Shown here: positions 33,428 to 43,148 of the stretch, piece by piece
Numbering within the stretch: position 1 is the first letter of the stretch
How the letters are laid out: the number at the start of each line of letters is the position of its first letter
Assembly (NCBI RefSeq): GCF_964355755.1
Contig: NC_092677.1
Span: 23,098,101 to 23,162,100, forward strand
DNA: 64,000 bases
Source: Antedon mediterranea
Taxonomy: Eukaryota > Echinodermata > Crinoidea > Comatulida > Antedonidae
Direction of reading: 5' to 3'
Notes under the pieces: generated by a model
Database searches by the model: none
The model's input: the letters and a program-made list of their open reading frames with translations, nothing else
What the model was told of the DNA's origin: nothing
Made by a program: the position numbers and the translations under genes

Positions 33428-36400
33428 ATGAATTTATGAATAATTTACATAAGGCTCAGAAGAAATGGACGAATAACCTAAAAGATAAATTATTAAAACT
33501 ATCTAAAGACTTGATGTTAATAATTTAATTATTTTATCGATTCCTTTTTCTTTCTTACCTTATCATAATGGACACAAATCCTGCATATCAACGTAAAATC
33601 TGTTTATAAGCATCACATACAGTATACCTTTTTAAGATGACAATAGTTCAAATACATGTAGCATGTCAATATAATCTGTATGTATTGGTATGTGTTTAAC
33701 ATATATATCTTTCTATATTTGCATTATTTTATATCGTATACATGTCAATTTAATCTATAGGTATGTGTATTTGTTCAATATATATACTTCTATACTACTA
33801 TAATAGGTTATACCGTAAATACAAATTGTAAGTAGTAGTTGTACTAAGATGACATCGGGTATGAAGCGTCTCACATACACACAGAGCCAAAATTGCATCT
33901 TGGACTTGCACCGTGTATGGACTCTAACCTTACGGTTTCCATTAAATATACCATTTCATGCTATCATTCTAAATAACTAACTTTCAACCTACTGCATTCC
34001 TCTTTTTTTCATACCATCCATCTTATCTTGGTGAAAAGGGAGGATACTACATTTTCCTCCCCTGAGTTTATAGCCTCTCTACTCGAACACAAACTCGAAC
34101 ACAAATAAGATCACAAATAAGATAGTTTAACTTCTTGAAGAATCTTGCTTAATTATACAATCTTTTAAGTTGAACTCCAGTAGCTGTAGTATCCACCTAT
34201 TACCAAGGAGGCCAAAAAGAAAAACCAGGCGTGGTACAAGAGCTGGGCGTGACAAACACACTAAAAACAATCTATCATTTCCGGACTTATCATCAAACTC
34301 TCTCTTATCTAAAAACAATATTAAATTTTGCAGTATTAATACAAGATCCGTTCGGAACAAAACAACAGAATTTGTGGATTTCGTTATCGAACATAATCTG
34401 GATGTTGTTGCCCTTTCGGAAACGTGGCTTAAACCAGAAGACACATCAGTTATAGGAAATATTACACCCAACGGATACTCTCTCAAACATGCTCCCCGTG
34501 CTGGTACTAAAAGAGGTGGTGGAGTTGCACTTCTTTACAAGGAAAGCATAGCGGTTAAATGTTATGACACGGGATTATTACCAATATCATTTGAACTGCT
34601 AAATGTGGAAATAGTCAGCAATGCATCCTCAGTTTTCCTCGTAGCAGTATATCGTCCTCAAAGCAAATCAACGGGTTGCAGTCTAAATGTTTTCACTGAA
34701 GAATTCTCAACTTTGGTTGATCACTATGTATTGAAGCCGGCTCCCATACTATTCGTTGGAGACTTTAACATCCATGTGGATATGCCAAATGATGCAGATG
34801 CAATTCATTTTCGGAATCTACTTGTAGCAAGCAGTCTTCAACAGCATGTGTCTACACCTACACACCGACATGGTCATACATTAGACTTGCTGATCACTCG
34901 TTCATCTGATCCTCCTGTTTTCTCAAACCTTAATGTCATTGATGGTATATCAGATCACTATGCAATCACATGTAATCTCCTTATCAAGAAGCCACCCGTA
35001 ATCACTAAATCCATCGAAACTCGTCATTGGAATGCTATAAATTTTGAGACATTATGTAAAGATATCACACAGTCTGATCTCGGAACTTCGCTCTCAAATC
35101 TTGATTTATCAAGTAAAGTACGACTATATGTCACCACTTTGAGTGAACTTCTTGACAAACACGCACCACCGAAAAAGAGAACAGTAAAGGTCCGACCAAA
35201 CACTAGTTGGTATAACAGTGACATCTATGCTGAGAAAAGAACAAAGCGTAAGCTTGAAAAGAAATGGAGAATCTCTCATCTGGAAATAGATCGTCAAGCT
35301 TACATTGCACAGAAGAGGAATGTAAATTCCATGGTAAGAAAGGCAAAGGCCAACTACTACATTGGCTTGTGTGAAGAACATGCAGCAGATCAGAAAGGAC
35401 TTTTTAAAATTGTTAACCAACTCCTTCATCATCGCCAGGTATCACCTCTCCCAGATAGTCTTTCTGACTTAGATCTTGCGAACAGGTTCTGTCAGTTTTT
35501 CACAGACAAGATCAAGATCATCAGAGACGACTTCAAGATTGATGACATGTCATTTAATGAGCCTGTGACAGCTGTTCATCAGCATCTCACAACATTTACA
35601 CCAGCATCTCAAGATGAGATCCGCAACATTCTGATGAAATCACCAACAAAATCATGCAGGTTAGATCCAGTTCCTACTTCTATACTGAAGAAGTGTATAG
35701 ACGCAGTTGTTCCAATAATAACGGAAATCATTAACCATTCTCTTAATACCGGCATAGTGCCAGATGAACTGAAAATTGCTCACGTTCGTCCTTTAATAAA
35801 AAAGCAAAACTTGGATCATAACACGCTGAAAAATTACCGCCCGGTGTCGAATCTTTCTTTTCTTGGAAAGACTCTGGAGCGTGTAGTGACATCACGCATT
35901 ACTCCATATCTTCAAAAGCATAATTTAAATGAGAATTACCAGTCGGCATATCGTGCATGTCATAGCACGGAGAGTTCCCTTTTAAAGGTACAGAATGATT
36001 TGTTACAAGGAATGAATGATGGGAAAATAACGCTATTGGTGTTGTTGGATTTGTCAGCAGCGTTTGATACAGTTGATCACCAAAGACTGATAACCCGTCT
36101 GAGAAATCGCATTGGCATAAATGGTGTTGCTCTTAACTGGTTCCAGTCATATCTTACAGGAAGACGTCAGCTAGTCTGTATCAATGATGCATTCTCAGAT
36201 GAAGCTTGCCTGGAATATGGTGTACCACAGGGGTCAGTAATTGGGCCTGGCCAGTTTTCTATTTATACGCTTCCCCTTGGTGACATTATTCGCAAACACA
36301 GTCTACATTTCCATTTCTATGCAGATGATACACAGATTTATGTGTCAGTAAATCCAGTGCAAAGGGATGTTGCTGCAGCAATCAGTAAGATGGAAGCCTG

Positions 36401-37498
36401 TATAGAAGATGTTCGCAATTGGATGACAACAAATTACCTAAAGTTGAATGATGGAAAGACAGAGTTTATTATCGTCGGGTCTAAATGTAACATCTCCAAA
36501 ATCAACATCACACATATCAGAATCGGAAACTCTAACATCGCTCCCTCATCGGTGGTCCGGAATCTGGGAATCATGCTGGATAGTAATCTCACTATGGAAG
36601 CACAAATAACAACTGTATCCAAAGCAGCATGCATATCGATTAGGAACCTTGGTCGTATTCGCGGTAATCTTAACAAGAAAACAGCTGAATTGATTGTACA
36701 CTCATTTGTCACTTCTAAAATTGACATTGGTAATGCCTTGTTGTTTGGCATACCAAAATCTCAAATACAACGTTTGCAGCGCTTGCAAAATATGGCAGCT
36801 AGAATTGTAACTTATACAAAATCAAACGCTCACCTAACTCCTGTCCTGATGGATTTGCATTGGTTGCCTGTTCAACAACGTATTAAGTACAAACTTGCGT
36901 TGTTTGTATTCAAGATCCTAAATGACAGTGCTCCTGCTTATTTATCTGACCTTGTGGATCGTTACGAATCATCCCGCAGAGGCCTACGATCATTGTCACA
37001 AAACCTTCTTCAAGAGCGTAGAGCGAAAAATCAGTGGGGTCAGAGATCTTTTTACGTTGCGGCCGCAAGTGTATGGAACAGCTTACCAGCAACAGTTAAA
37101 TGCTCAACTAGTCTAAACAGTTTCAAGACCAACCTAAAGACGTCGCTATTCGCTGATGTTCTCGCACGTTGTTAATGCACAAAGCACCATGAGCGCCACA
37201 TGGGTGGAGGATACCGGCGCTATATAAGTTTTCATTTATCATTATCAAGACAATTTTAATCATGTATTTTACCGCCATTTTTCATTTCTACATTTTAATT
37301 AACATCGTATCTAAAATTTTAAATGAGAAAATATATGGTTAGTAATGAATTCTGGCATCTTATTATGTAAATATACCGGTATTTTAACTACTCTAAACAC
37401 TTACTTTTAATTGTCACAAATGTACTTATATGTATATAATATATTCATCAATGAGAATTTAAATAAACGTGAGAAGAACTCACACAAGACAAAAAAAA
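33428..37498 (+). mobile_element. Full-length CR1/L2-like non-LTR retrotransposon
   Basis: This is a 4071-bp element with a 742-bp 5' leader, one long ORF (34170-37175), and a 3' UTR ending in AATAAA (37462), ACAAGAC and an A-run. It is flanked by perfect 16-bp target-site duplications. The 3' UTR starts with GGCGCTATATAAG, a motif I associate with L2/Crack-type LINEs. A 34-codon upstream frame at about 33426-33530 (NNLHKAQKKWTNNL...) lies in the leader and resembles no ORF1 known to me. The intact ORF and perfect duplications point to a recent insertion, later than the amplification of the array. Confidence 0.9.
34170..37175 (+). CDS. LINE endonuclease/reverse transcriptase polyprotein, intact
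   Basis: This 1001-aa protein would nick target DNA and reverse-transcribe LINE RNA into it. The N-terminal APE-type endonuclease has SINTRSVRNK, ALSETWL (catalytic Glu), VAVYRPQ, FVGDFNIH (Asp/Asn) and ISDHYAI (catalytic Asp-His), at residues about 50-270. The reverse transcriptase (about 500-760) has NYRPVSNLSFLGKTLE, NENYQSAYRACHSTES, LLDLSAAFDTVDH (first catalytic Asp), YGVPQGSVIGP and HFYADDTQIY (catalytic pair), then KLNDGKTEF and VRNLGIMLDS. The C-terminal region has LHWLPVQQRIKYKLALFVFK, typical of the CR1/L2 group. There is no stop or frameshift in the whole length, so it is potentially active. No RNase H motif is seen. Confidence 0.93.
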   Translation: MNSSSCSIHLLPRRPKRKTRRGTRAGRDKHTKNNLSFPDLSSNSLLSKNNIKFCSINTRSVRNKTTEFVDFVIEHNLDVVALSETWLKPEDTSVIGNITPNGYSLKHAPRAGTKRGGGVALLYKESIAVKCYDTGLLPISFELLNVEIVSNASSVFLVAVYRPQSKSTGCSLNVFTEEFSTLVDHYVLKPAPILFVGDFNIHVDMPNDADAIHFRNLLVASSLQQHVSTPTHRHGHTLDLLITRSSDPPVFSNLNVIDGISDHYAITCNLLIKKPPVITKSIETRHWNAINFETLCKDITQSDLGTSLSNLDLSSKVRLYVTTLSELLDKHAPPKKRTVKVRPNTSWYNSDIYAEKRTKRKLEKKWRISHLEIDRQAYIAQKRNVNSMVRKAKANYYIGLCEEHAADQKGLFKIVNQLLHHRQVSPLPDSLSDLDLANRFCQFFTDKIKIIRDDFKIDDMSFNEPVTAVHQHLTTFTPASQDEIRNILMKSPTKSCRLDPVPTSILKKCIDAVVPIITEIINHSLNTGIVPDELKIAHVRPLIKKQNLDHNTLKNYRPVSNLSFLGKTLERVVTSRITPYLQKHNLNENYQSAYRACHSTESSLLKVQNDLLQGMNDGKITLLVLLDLSAAFDTVDHQRLITRLRNRIGINGVALNWFQSYLTGRRQLVCINDAFSDEACLEYGVPQGSVIGPGQFSIYTLPLGDIIRKHSLHFHFYADDTQIYVSVNPVQRDVAAAISKMEACIEDVRNWMTTNYLKLNDGKTEFIIVGSKCNISKINITHIRIGNSNIAPSSVVRNLGIMLDSNLTMEAQITTVSKAACISIRNLGRIRGNLNKKTAELIVHSFVTSKIDIGNALLFGIPKSQIQRLQRLQNMAARIVTYTKSNAHLTPVLMDLHWLPVQQRIKYKLALFVFKILNDSAPAYLSDLVDRYESSRRGLRSLSQNLLQERRAKNQWGQRSFYVAAASVWNSLPATVKCSTSLNSFKTNLKTSLFADVLARC

Positions 37499-37514
37499 AT
37501 AATATAGTTATCAA
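37499..37514 (+). repeat. Target-site duplication, right copy
   Basis: This is the second copy of ATAATATAGTTATCAA, directly after the A-rich tail of the LINE. The interrupted older LINE relic continues from here. Confidence 0.9.
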
Positions 37515-38033
37515 CACATTGATTAAATAAGTCAATTATGACAAATATCTTCAACCTTTGAAGATGAATAACTTTTTCCCAATTTACAGAATTAAGAGCA
37601 TTACGAAATAAATTAAATTCAGTTTTGTCAAAAAGATATATTTTATGATTGTATGGCTTGTCCCGTCTGATATGAATATCAATACTGATCACAATTTAAA
37701 AGAGGGCACAATGCACCAAAATTATTAATATATACATTTTGACTAGTAACTATATATATATGGTCAATACAAGACCGTTGGTTTTTTATACAACGTGTTG
37801 GCATATTAATGTGTTAATGCGTCATCATTGTACAAGTTGATATTTTGAGAATTCATATCGCCCATCATTAAAGTTAAGCTGTGTCGGAACAAAACAAAGT
37901 TATTAGTACTGTTTTGAAAATAGTCAAGTAGATCCTGATCAGATTGTACATCACTTTGTGGTGGCCTATAACATACATAAGTCAAAATCGTCCAGTTTGA
38001 AACTTGTGTTTCACACCTTATCACATCTGACAA
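37515..38033 (-). pseudogene. LINE endonuclease fragment, unit 4, right of the insertion
   Basis: This continues the minus-strand relic: SVNWEKVIHLQRLKIFVIID region, then MGDMNSQN and CYRPPQSD further up. It is co-linear with 21000-21516 of unit 1 apart from the inserted element. Confidence 0.75.
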
Positions 38034-38196
38034 GAGATCATTACAAAATTGCTTAAAATTGTGCCCCTCCCTAATTTAAGAAAAGCTGCATTCATGCAGG
38101 TCACGTCCGCACAGCAGATGATATTTTGCAGACCAGAGAGGGTTACTGCTTTTAGCAACAGGTTAAAAACTGCAGTACTGTGCGAAACAAAAAAGA

Positions 38197-38265
38197 TATA
38201 TATTATATCATTGATTTGTCGGGTCGCAGTATTTCAAAGTGTACGACCTTAACGAAATCTAAGAT
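38197..38265 (+). promoter_or_regulatory. TATA plus initiator core promoter of zinc-finger gene 5
   Basis: TATATATTATA starts at 38197 and CGCAGTATT has its A at 38228, 31 bp downstream and 38 nt before the ATG. Confidence 0.55.
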
Positions 38266-39192
38266 ATGGAATATAAATGTGAACACTGTGGAGATAAATT
38301 TGAGTTCAGTGATTTAAAGATCCATTTAGGAATACATACAGGAACAGAGGAGTTGAAATATGAACACTACAGTATATTATTCGAAGATGATTTTAAAACA
38401 CATTTAGTGAAAGAAAGTAAAGAGAACACATCACCACATGAATGTGAACACTGTGGGAAGAAATTTAAACAAAACGGAGAATTGAAAGAACATTTGAGAA
38501 TACACACAGGAGAGACACCATTTGAATGTGAACACTGTGGGAAGAAATTTAAACAAAACGGAGGAGGATTAAAAAAACATTTGAGAATCCACACAGGAGA
38601 GACACCATTTGAATGTGAACATTGCGGGAAGAAATTTAAACAAAGTGGAGGGTTACAATCTCATTTGAGAATACACACAGGAGAGACACGATTTGAATGT
38701 GAATACTGTGGGAAGAAATTTAAACAAAACGGAGGAGGATTAAAAAAACATTTGAGAATACACACAGGAGAAACACCATTTGAATGTGAACATTGCGGGA
38801 AGAAATTTAAACAAAACGGAGAGTTGAAAACACATTTGAGAATACACACAGGAGAGACACCATTTGAATGTGAACATTGCGGGAAGAAATTTAAACAAAG
38901 CGGAGGGTTACAATCTCATTTGAGAATACACACAGGAGAAACACCATTTGAATGTGAACTTTGTGGAAAGAAATTTAAACACAGTGGAGGGTTAAAAAAA
39001 CATTTGAGAATACACACAGGAGAGACACCATTTGAATGTGAACATTGCGGAAAGAAATTCAAACAAAGTGGAGGGTTAAAATCTCATTTGAGAATACACA
39101 CAGGAGAGACACCATTTGAATGTGAACATTGTGGAAAGAAATTTAAACACAGTGGAGGGTTAAAAAAACATTTGAGAATACACACCATTTGA
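38266..39192 (+). CDS. C2H2 zinc-finger protein 5 (9 fingers plus N-terminal finger)
   Basis: This is a 308-aa single-exon frame. After the common N-terminus the fingers are [30 protein letters not shown] (CEYC), NGELKTH, SGGLQSH, HSGGLKKH (CELC), SGGLKSH and HSGGLKKH. It ends HTI-stop by the shared 11-nt deletion. Fingers 1-5 match gene 3 in order and type, and the 3' flank also matches gene 3. Genes 3 and 5 are therefore sister copies that differ in whether the terminal finger is in frame. Confidence 0.8.
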   Translation: MEYKCEHCGDKFEFSDLKIHLGIHTGTEELKYEHYSILFEDDFKTHLVKESKENTSPHECEHCGKKFKQNGELKEHLRIHTGETPFECEHCGKKFKQNGGGLKKHLRIHTGETPFECEHCGKKFKQSGGLQSHLRIHTGETRFECEYCGKKFKQNGGGLKKHLRIHTGETPFECEHCGKKFKQNGELKTHLRIHTGETPFECEHCGKKFKQSGGLQSHLRIHTGETPFECELCGKKFKHSGGLKKHLRIHTGETPFECEHCGKKFKQSGGLKSHLRIHTGETPFECEHCGKKFKHSGGLKKHLRIHTI

Positions 39193-39935
39193 ATGTGAAC
39201 ATTGTGGAAAGAAATTTAAACAAAATCATCATTTGAAAATTCATATTTTCAGAAAACACCATGATTGAGAGTTGTATGTATTGCAATTTTATTCAATACT
39301 GTTGGTGTATTGGTACTAGGTGTGACTAATGGTATACTTTCATAAAGGTGACACTACAACATTTATTTATAATATTATAATGTCTATCTATAATTACCAC
39401 AATGATGACTAAGACGTACTCCAAAAGGGCAGGGAAAAACGCTTTCCTTGCTAATCAGTAGAATTTATTATTACTTTATCTTACACATGTTGAATCTATA
39501 TTACAGCAAAATACATGTTTAGGCCTAGAATTTCTTTTTATGTCTTTAATAATGTTTTGTTGTTTTTTTGCTTCTTGATATACTTTTGTGTTTTTATACC
39601 TTATTCATTCAACTCATGTATGTTGTTAATAGTAGGCCTACTAAGTAATTTTATTTATTATTGTATCTATTTGTTTTTATTTCAACAATATTTTACGAGA
39701 GTGGTCCATCCCGCCAAAGCTGATCACTAGGACACTCACAAAAATACCAAATGACGAGACATACATGTGACAATAAAAATTTAATTAAATTAACTGTGTA
39801 ATTTATAAAGATAAACAAAATAAAACAAAGCACAACAAAATGTTAAATTGTAGTGTTGTGATGTAGGTTAAATATTGTACTTTTGTAATTCTTTTTTCTT
39901 AGTTTAAGTGAACGCACATTTGTTTATAAGTGTGC

Positions 39936-40681
39936 CGCTGATATAAAAGCGTACGTTCAATACATTATTGTTACCACCAGTTTTTAGTCGCGTGGAAGCG
40001 ACTCTATAGTTCACTATGTCGGTCGGTTGGTCGGTCTGTCTGTCTGTCTGTCGGTCTGTCTGTCGGTCCGGTATCACTATGCGTTTTATCGCTTTCTGAC
40101 CTTATCTTGATATCAGTTTAATCTAGCTAGGTCAATTTTTCACAGTATATTCCTTATGGCCAGGAATCAATGTGGTTATGTTTTTACGGTGCGCAATAAA
40201 AAATTACGCGGTCTACGCACGATTTAACGAAATCACGTTTGTAATCATATCTTCACAACCATGAATCACAATTAAATAAAATTTGGTACTCATAAATTTC
40301 AGGGCATAAATCATCATATGACAATACAATTACGTGCGTAGCGCATGTAACGCATGCGTACGCGCGCTTAAAATTTTCAAAATTTATTTTCGATGAAATA
40401 AGAGTACATTTCAGGCAATTTTAAGCGTTTACAAAATTGCCATGAGTGCGCATATTTTTGCGCGCGCACTGCGCGTTAAATGTTTTTGCGTACTCTTTTT
40501 GCCCGATTTCTGTTTTCTTGACTTACTTTTCAACTCGAAATTACGTTATACGAGCACGTCGAAAGTGACAGGCTACGCAAGTGTAAATAAAAAAAATATA
40601 AATGTTTTTAAACATTTCAACATTTTTAAACATGTTCAGTAATTTCGGTCAGTATAGTTCACTATGTCGGTCGGTCGGTCG

Positions 40682-40712
<31 letters not shown>

Positions 40713-41619
40713 GGTCTGTCGGTCTGTCTGTCGGTCTGTCGGTCTGTCTGTCGGTCCGGTATCACTATGCATTGTAGCACGCGACTTAATTGCTGTTGGC
40801 CTTGTTTACCGCTGAAATCACTATGTATTCGAGAACCATCTGTGGGCACGACCTAGAGGGTACGCGAGCGAAGCGAGCGTACCGTCTAGTATTTTTATAT
40901 TACATCTAACAGTACGAACATTCACAGTAAGAAATACTCGATTCAAATGAGGACCAAAAATAGTTAATAGGTATTTACAGTATTGTTCAAGTTTATTCTC
41001 AAATGGCCCATATATTTACCTACCGTATGTGTTAAACCAAGGGATCATAAATTTACCTACTTGTGTTAAACCAAACTCTGGCAGACTGAGAGATTGGGAT
41101 GTTCCATTCATCGCAAATCAATACATTTGTATATAATCGTATATTAAATCTATCAAAATAGTATTTTTTAAGAAAATCGGCCTGTCTTCAACATTATGAT
41201 GCTGTACTCTAGCTGTTCAACCGGTTTTCAGCTATTAAAAACAATTATCGTAGGAGGAAATAGGAAAATGCGAAGCGTCCTCGTATTTTTGTGTGCGGGT
41301 ATTTTTCAAGATTAGACAGTGTATACCACTACGATCGGAAAACACCCCTATTTGGGGCAAATCGTTGAACCTAAATTCGTTTTAATCGTCAATAACTAAT
41401 TATCTAACTTAATTTAATTAGTAAACAGGGTTACATCAGGTGGTTAAAATCAGTACCGAAAGTACAAACCAACTTTATATACCATCGAGTTAAAATTCTA
41501 GAAGTAAGGCGCGATTTACCGAATTTTGCCCCCTAATTATCTAACTTAATTTAATTAGTAAACAGGGTTACATCAGGTGGTTAAAATCAGTACCGAAAGT
41601 AACAAGCACGAATGTGCAA
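39936..41619. repeat. Repeat-rich block right of the zinc-finger array
   Basis: Two (TCGG/TCTG)n tracts occur (40017-40070 and 40665-40757), both running into CCGGTATCACTATGC and so paralogous. Between them is CpG-rich sequence (GCGTAGCGCATGTAACGCATGCG at about 40335). A near-perfect hairpin, CTAGAGGGTACGC...GCGTACCGTCTAG, lies at about 40852-40890. From about 40900 to 41530 comes sequence of the long-TIR family (CAACCGGTTTTCAGCTATT at about 41217, and GCGCGATTTACCGAATTTTGCCC at about 41509), truncated and partly duplicated. I see no gene. Confidence 0.6.
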
Positions 41620-41945
41620 TACTCGGGGTACAGCGAAAGAAGCTGTAATGACGTCATAAGACCGGATGTAACGTCACATACACATCAATAACCGCGCTAC
41701 CAAATACGGCTATACGGTACCATCTTCGAGACGTGATATGGCTGCATCCGGTTTGAAATTAAAAATTCCGGCTCTATAGCTTTGAGGACATGTCCCTGTA
41801 GTATATTCATGCTAAATCTGAGCTCAATACTACAACGAATAAGGGAGGAGTAGTACTTTATAAATCGCACTTTTTGTTCAATGGTGTCCGGATGGAAGAA
41901 GAAGAGGAAAAGATGAGAGAGTCCTAGACTCAGGTACCCCGAGTA
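41620..41945. mobile_element. MITE with 12-bp terminal inverted repeats, copy 1
   Basis: TACTCGGGGTAC at 41620-41631 is the exact reverse complement of GTACCCCGAGTA at 41934-41945. The interior (326 bp in total) has no ORF, holds a perfect CRE palindrome TGACGTCA (41649-41656) and has CTTTGAGGACATGTCCCTG at about 41783. A second copy lies at 43149-43460 and a partial one at about 42955-43130. Confidence 0.65.
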
Positions 41946-42014
41946 ATAAAACGAGATATACTCTATATCATATTACGTATACAGTATATTTCACCATAAA
42001 GTTAAAGAAAAATA

Positions 42015-42085
42015 GGTTTTGCCAGGGCTCTAACCGGGACCTTCTGCGTGTTAAGCAGACTTGACAACCACTACACTACGAATCC
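42015..42085 (-). pseudogene. tRNA-Val(AAC)-like sequence A
   Basis: On the minus strand it reads GGATTCGTAGTGTAGTGGTT..., with an anticodon arm TCTGC-TTAACAC-GCAGA (AAC, Val). The T-loop is damaged (GGTTAGAGCC instead of GGTTCGA) and the acceptor stem has mismatches. It is probably a relic. Confidence 0.6.
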
Positions 42086-42300
42086 TCTTACACTAAAATT
42101 GTGGGTTACAGAAAGTTTTTTAATCCATTTAAATTACAAATAAATATGGTAATAAGCACAAAGCAAAATAAACATGTGTAAAAGTGATAATTACCGATTT
42201 CACAAAATAAGTATTTAAAAAAATAATAAAAATATGATATACTGTGTATAATTATCATATTGCGTATACAGTACTTTTCACCATAAAGTTTAAAAAAAAA

Positions 42301-42372
42301 GGTTTCGCCCGGGCTCGAACCAGGTACCTTCAGCGTGTTAAGCACACGTGATAACCACTACGCCAAGAAGCC
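42301..42372 (-). pseudogene. tRNA-Val(AAC)-like sequence B
   Basis: It has a good T-arm (CCTGG-TTCGAGC-CCGGG) and the loop TTAACAC (AAC). The 5' acceptor strand (GGCTTCTT) does not pair with the 3' strand (CGAAACC), and the anticodon stem is imperfect. It is a relic or a SINE head. Confidence 0.55.
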
Positions 42373-42525
42373 GCATATAACTACATAACGCTGTGGTGTG
42401 TGTCACACATTGTGGCTTCTTAATTAAACAAATTAATTAACAAACAAGCACGAATGTGCAATACTCTGGGTACAGCGAAAGAAGCTGTATACAGACGTAA
42501 ACAGTTAGAAAGTTAAAGAAAAATA

Positions 42526-42596
42526 GGTTTCGCCAGGGCGAGAACCGGGACCTTCTGCGTGTTAAGCAGACTTGACAACCACTACACTACGAAACC
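42526..42596 (-). tRNA. tRNA-Val(AAC)-like sequence C, best folded
   Basis: It has a perfect 7-bp acceptor stem (GGTTTCG/CGAAACC) and a perfect anticodon stem TCTGC/GCAGA around TTAACAC (AAC). The A-box is GTGTAGTGGTT. The T-stem has one mismatch and its loop reads TTCTCGC instead of TTCGAAA. The D-stem is weak. Function is doubtful because three similar damaged copies lie beside it. Confidence 0.4.
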
Positions 42597-42806
42597 TCTT
42601 ACATTGAAATTGTGGGTTACAGAAAGTTTTTTAATCCATTTAAATTACAAATAAATGGTAATAAGCACAAAGCAAAATAAACATGTGTAAAAGTGATAAT
42701 TACCGATTACACAAAATAAGTATTTAAAAAAATAATAATAAGATATACTGTGTATAATTATCATATTGCGTATACAGTACTTTTCACCATAAAGTTTAAA
42801 AAAAAA

Positions 42807-42878
42807 GGTTTAGCCCGGGCTCGAACCAGGTACCTTCTGCGTGTTAAGCAAACGTGATAACCACTACGCCAAGAAGCC
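42807..42878 (-). pseudogene. tRNA-Val(AAC)-like sequence D
   Basis: It has the same type as B, about 506 bp away, with a better anticodon stem (TTTGC/GCAGA) and an intact TTCGAGC T-loop. The acceptor stem is unpaired. A/B and C/D form two copies of a duplicated block of about 0.5 kb. Confidence 0.55.
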
Positions 42879-42954
42879 GCATATAACCATATTACTACAT
42901 AACGCTGTGGTGTGTGTCACACATTGTGGATTCTTAATTAAACAAATTAATTAA

Positions 42955-43148
42955 AAATCCGGCTCTATAGCTTTGAGGACATGTCCCTGTAGTATGTTCA
43001 TGCCAAATCCCAGCTCAATACTACAACTAATAAGGGAGGAGTAGTACTTTAAAAATCGCACTTTTTACTCAATAGTGTCCAGATGGTGGAGGAGAAAATG
43101 AGTAAGTACTAGACTCGGGTACCCCGAGTAAAAAGCACGAATGTGCGA
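42955..43148. repeat. Partial copy of the 12-bp-TIR MITE
   Basis: AATCCGGCTCTATAGCTTTG to GTACCCCGAGTA (ending about 43130) matches the right two thirds of the MITE at 41620-41945. It is followed at once by the next full copy. Confidence 0.6.

Larger units (their letters stand above)
29941..38040 (+). repeat. Zinc-finger array unit 4 (split by a LINE)
   Basis: The unit order is standard. The minus-strand LINE relic is interrupted at 33427/37499 by a full-length, younger LINE on the plus strand. Removing the 4071-bp insertion (33428-37498) and one 16-bp target duplicate leaves a start-to-start distance of about 4.0 kb, in line with the other units. Confidence 0.85.
38041..39935 (+). repeat. 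Zinc-finger array unit 5 (last, truncated)
   Basis: The spacer, promoter, gene and 3' flank are present. At about 39935, just inside the transposon fragment (GCACATTTGTTTATAAG), homology ends and unrelated repeat-rich sequence begins. No dead copy or LINE fragments follow, so this is the right edge of the array. Confidence 0.85.

Noticed and set aside
42526-42596. Functional tRNA-Val gene
   Set aside because: Acceptor and anticodon stems are good, but the T-loop lacks TTCGA and the D-stem is weak. Neighbouring copies are damaged, so it is listed only at low confidence.
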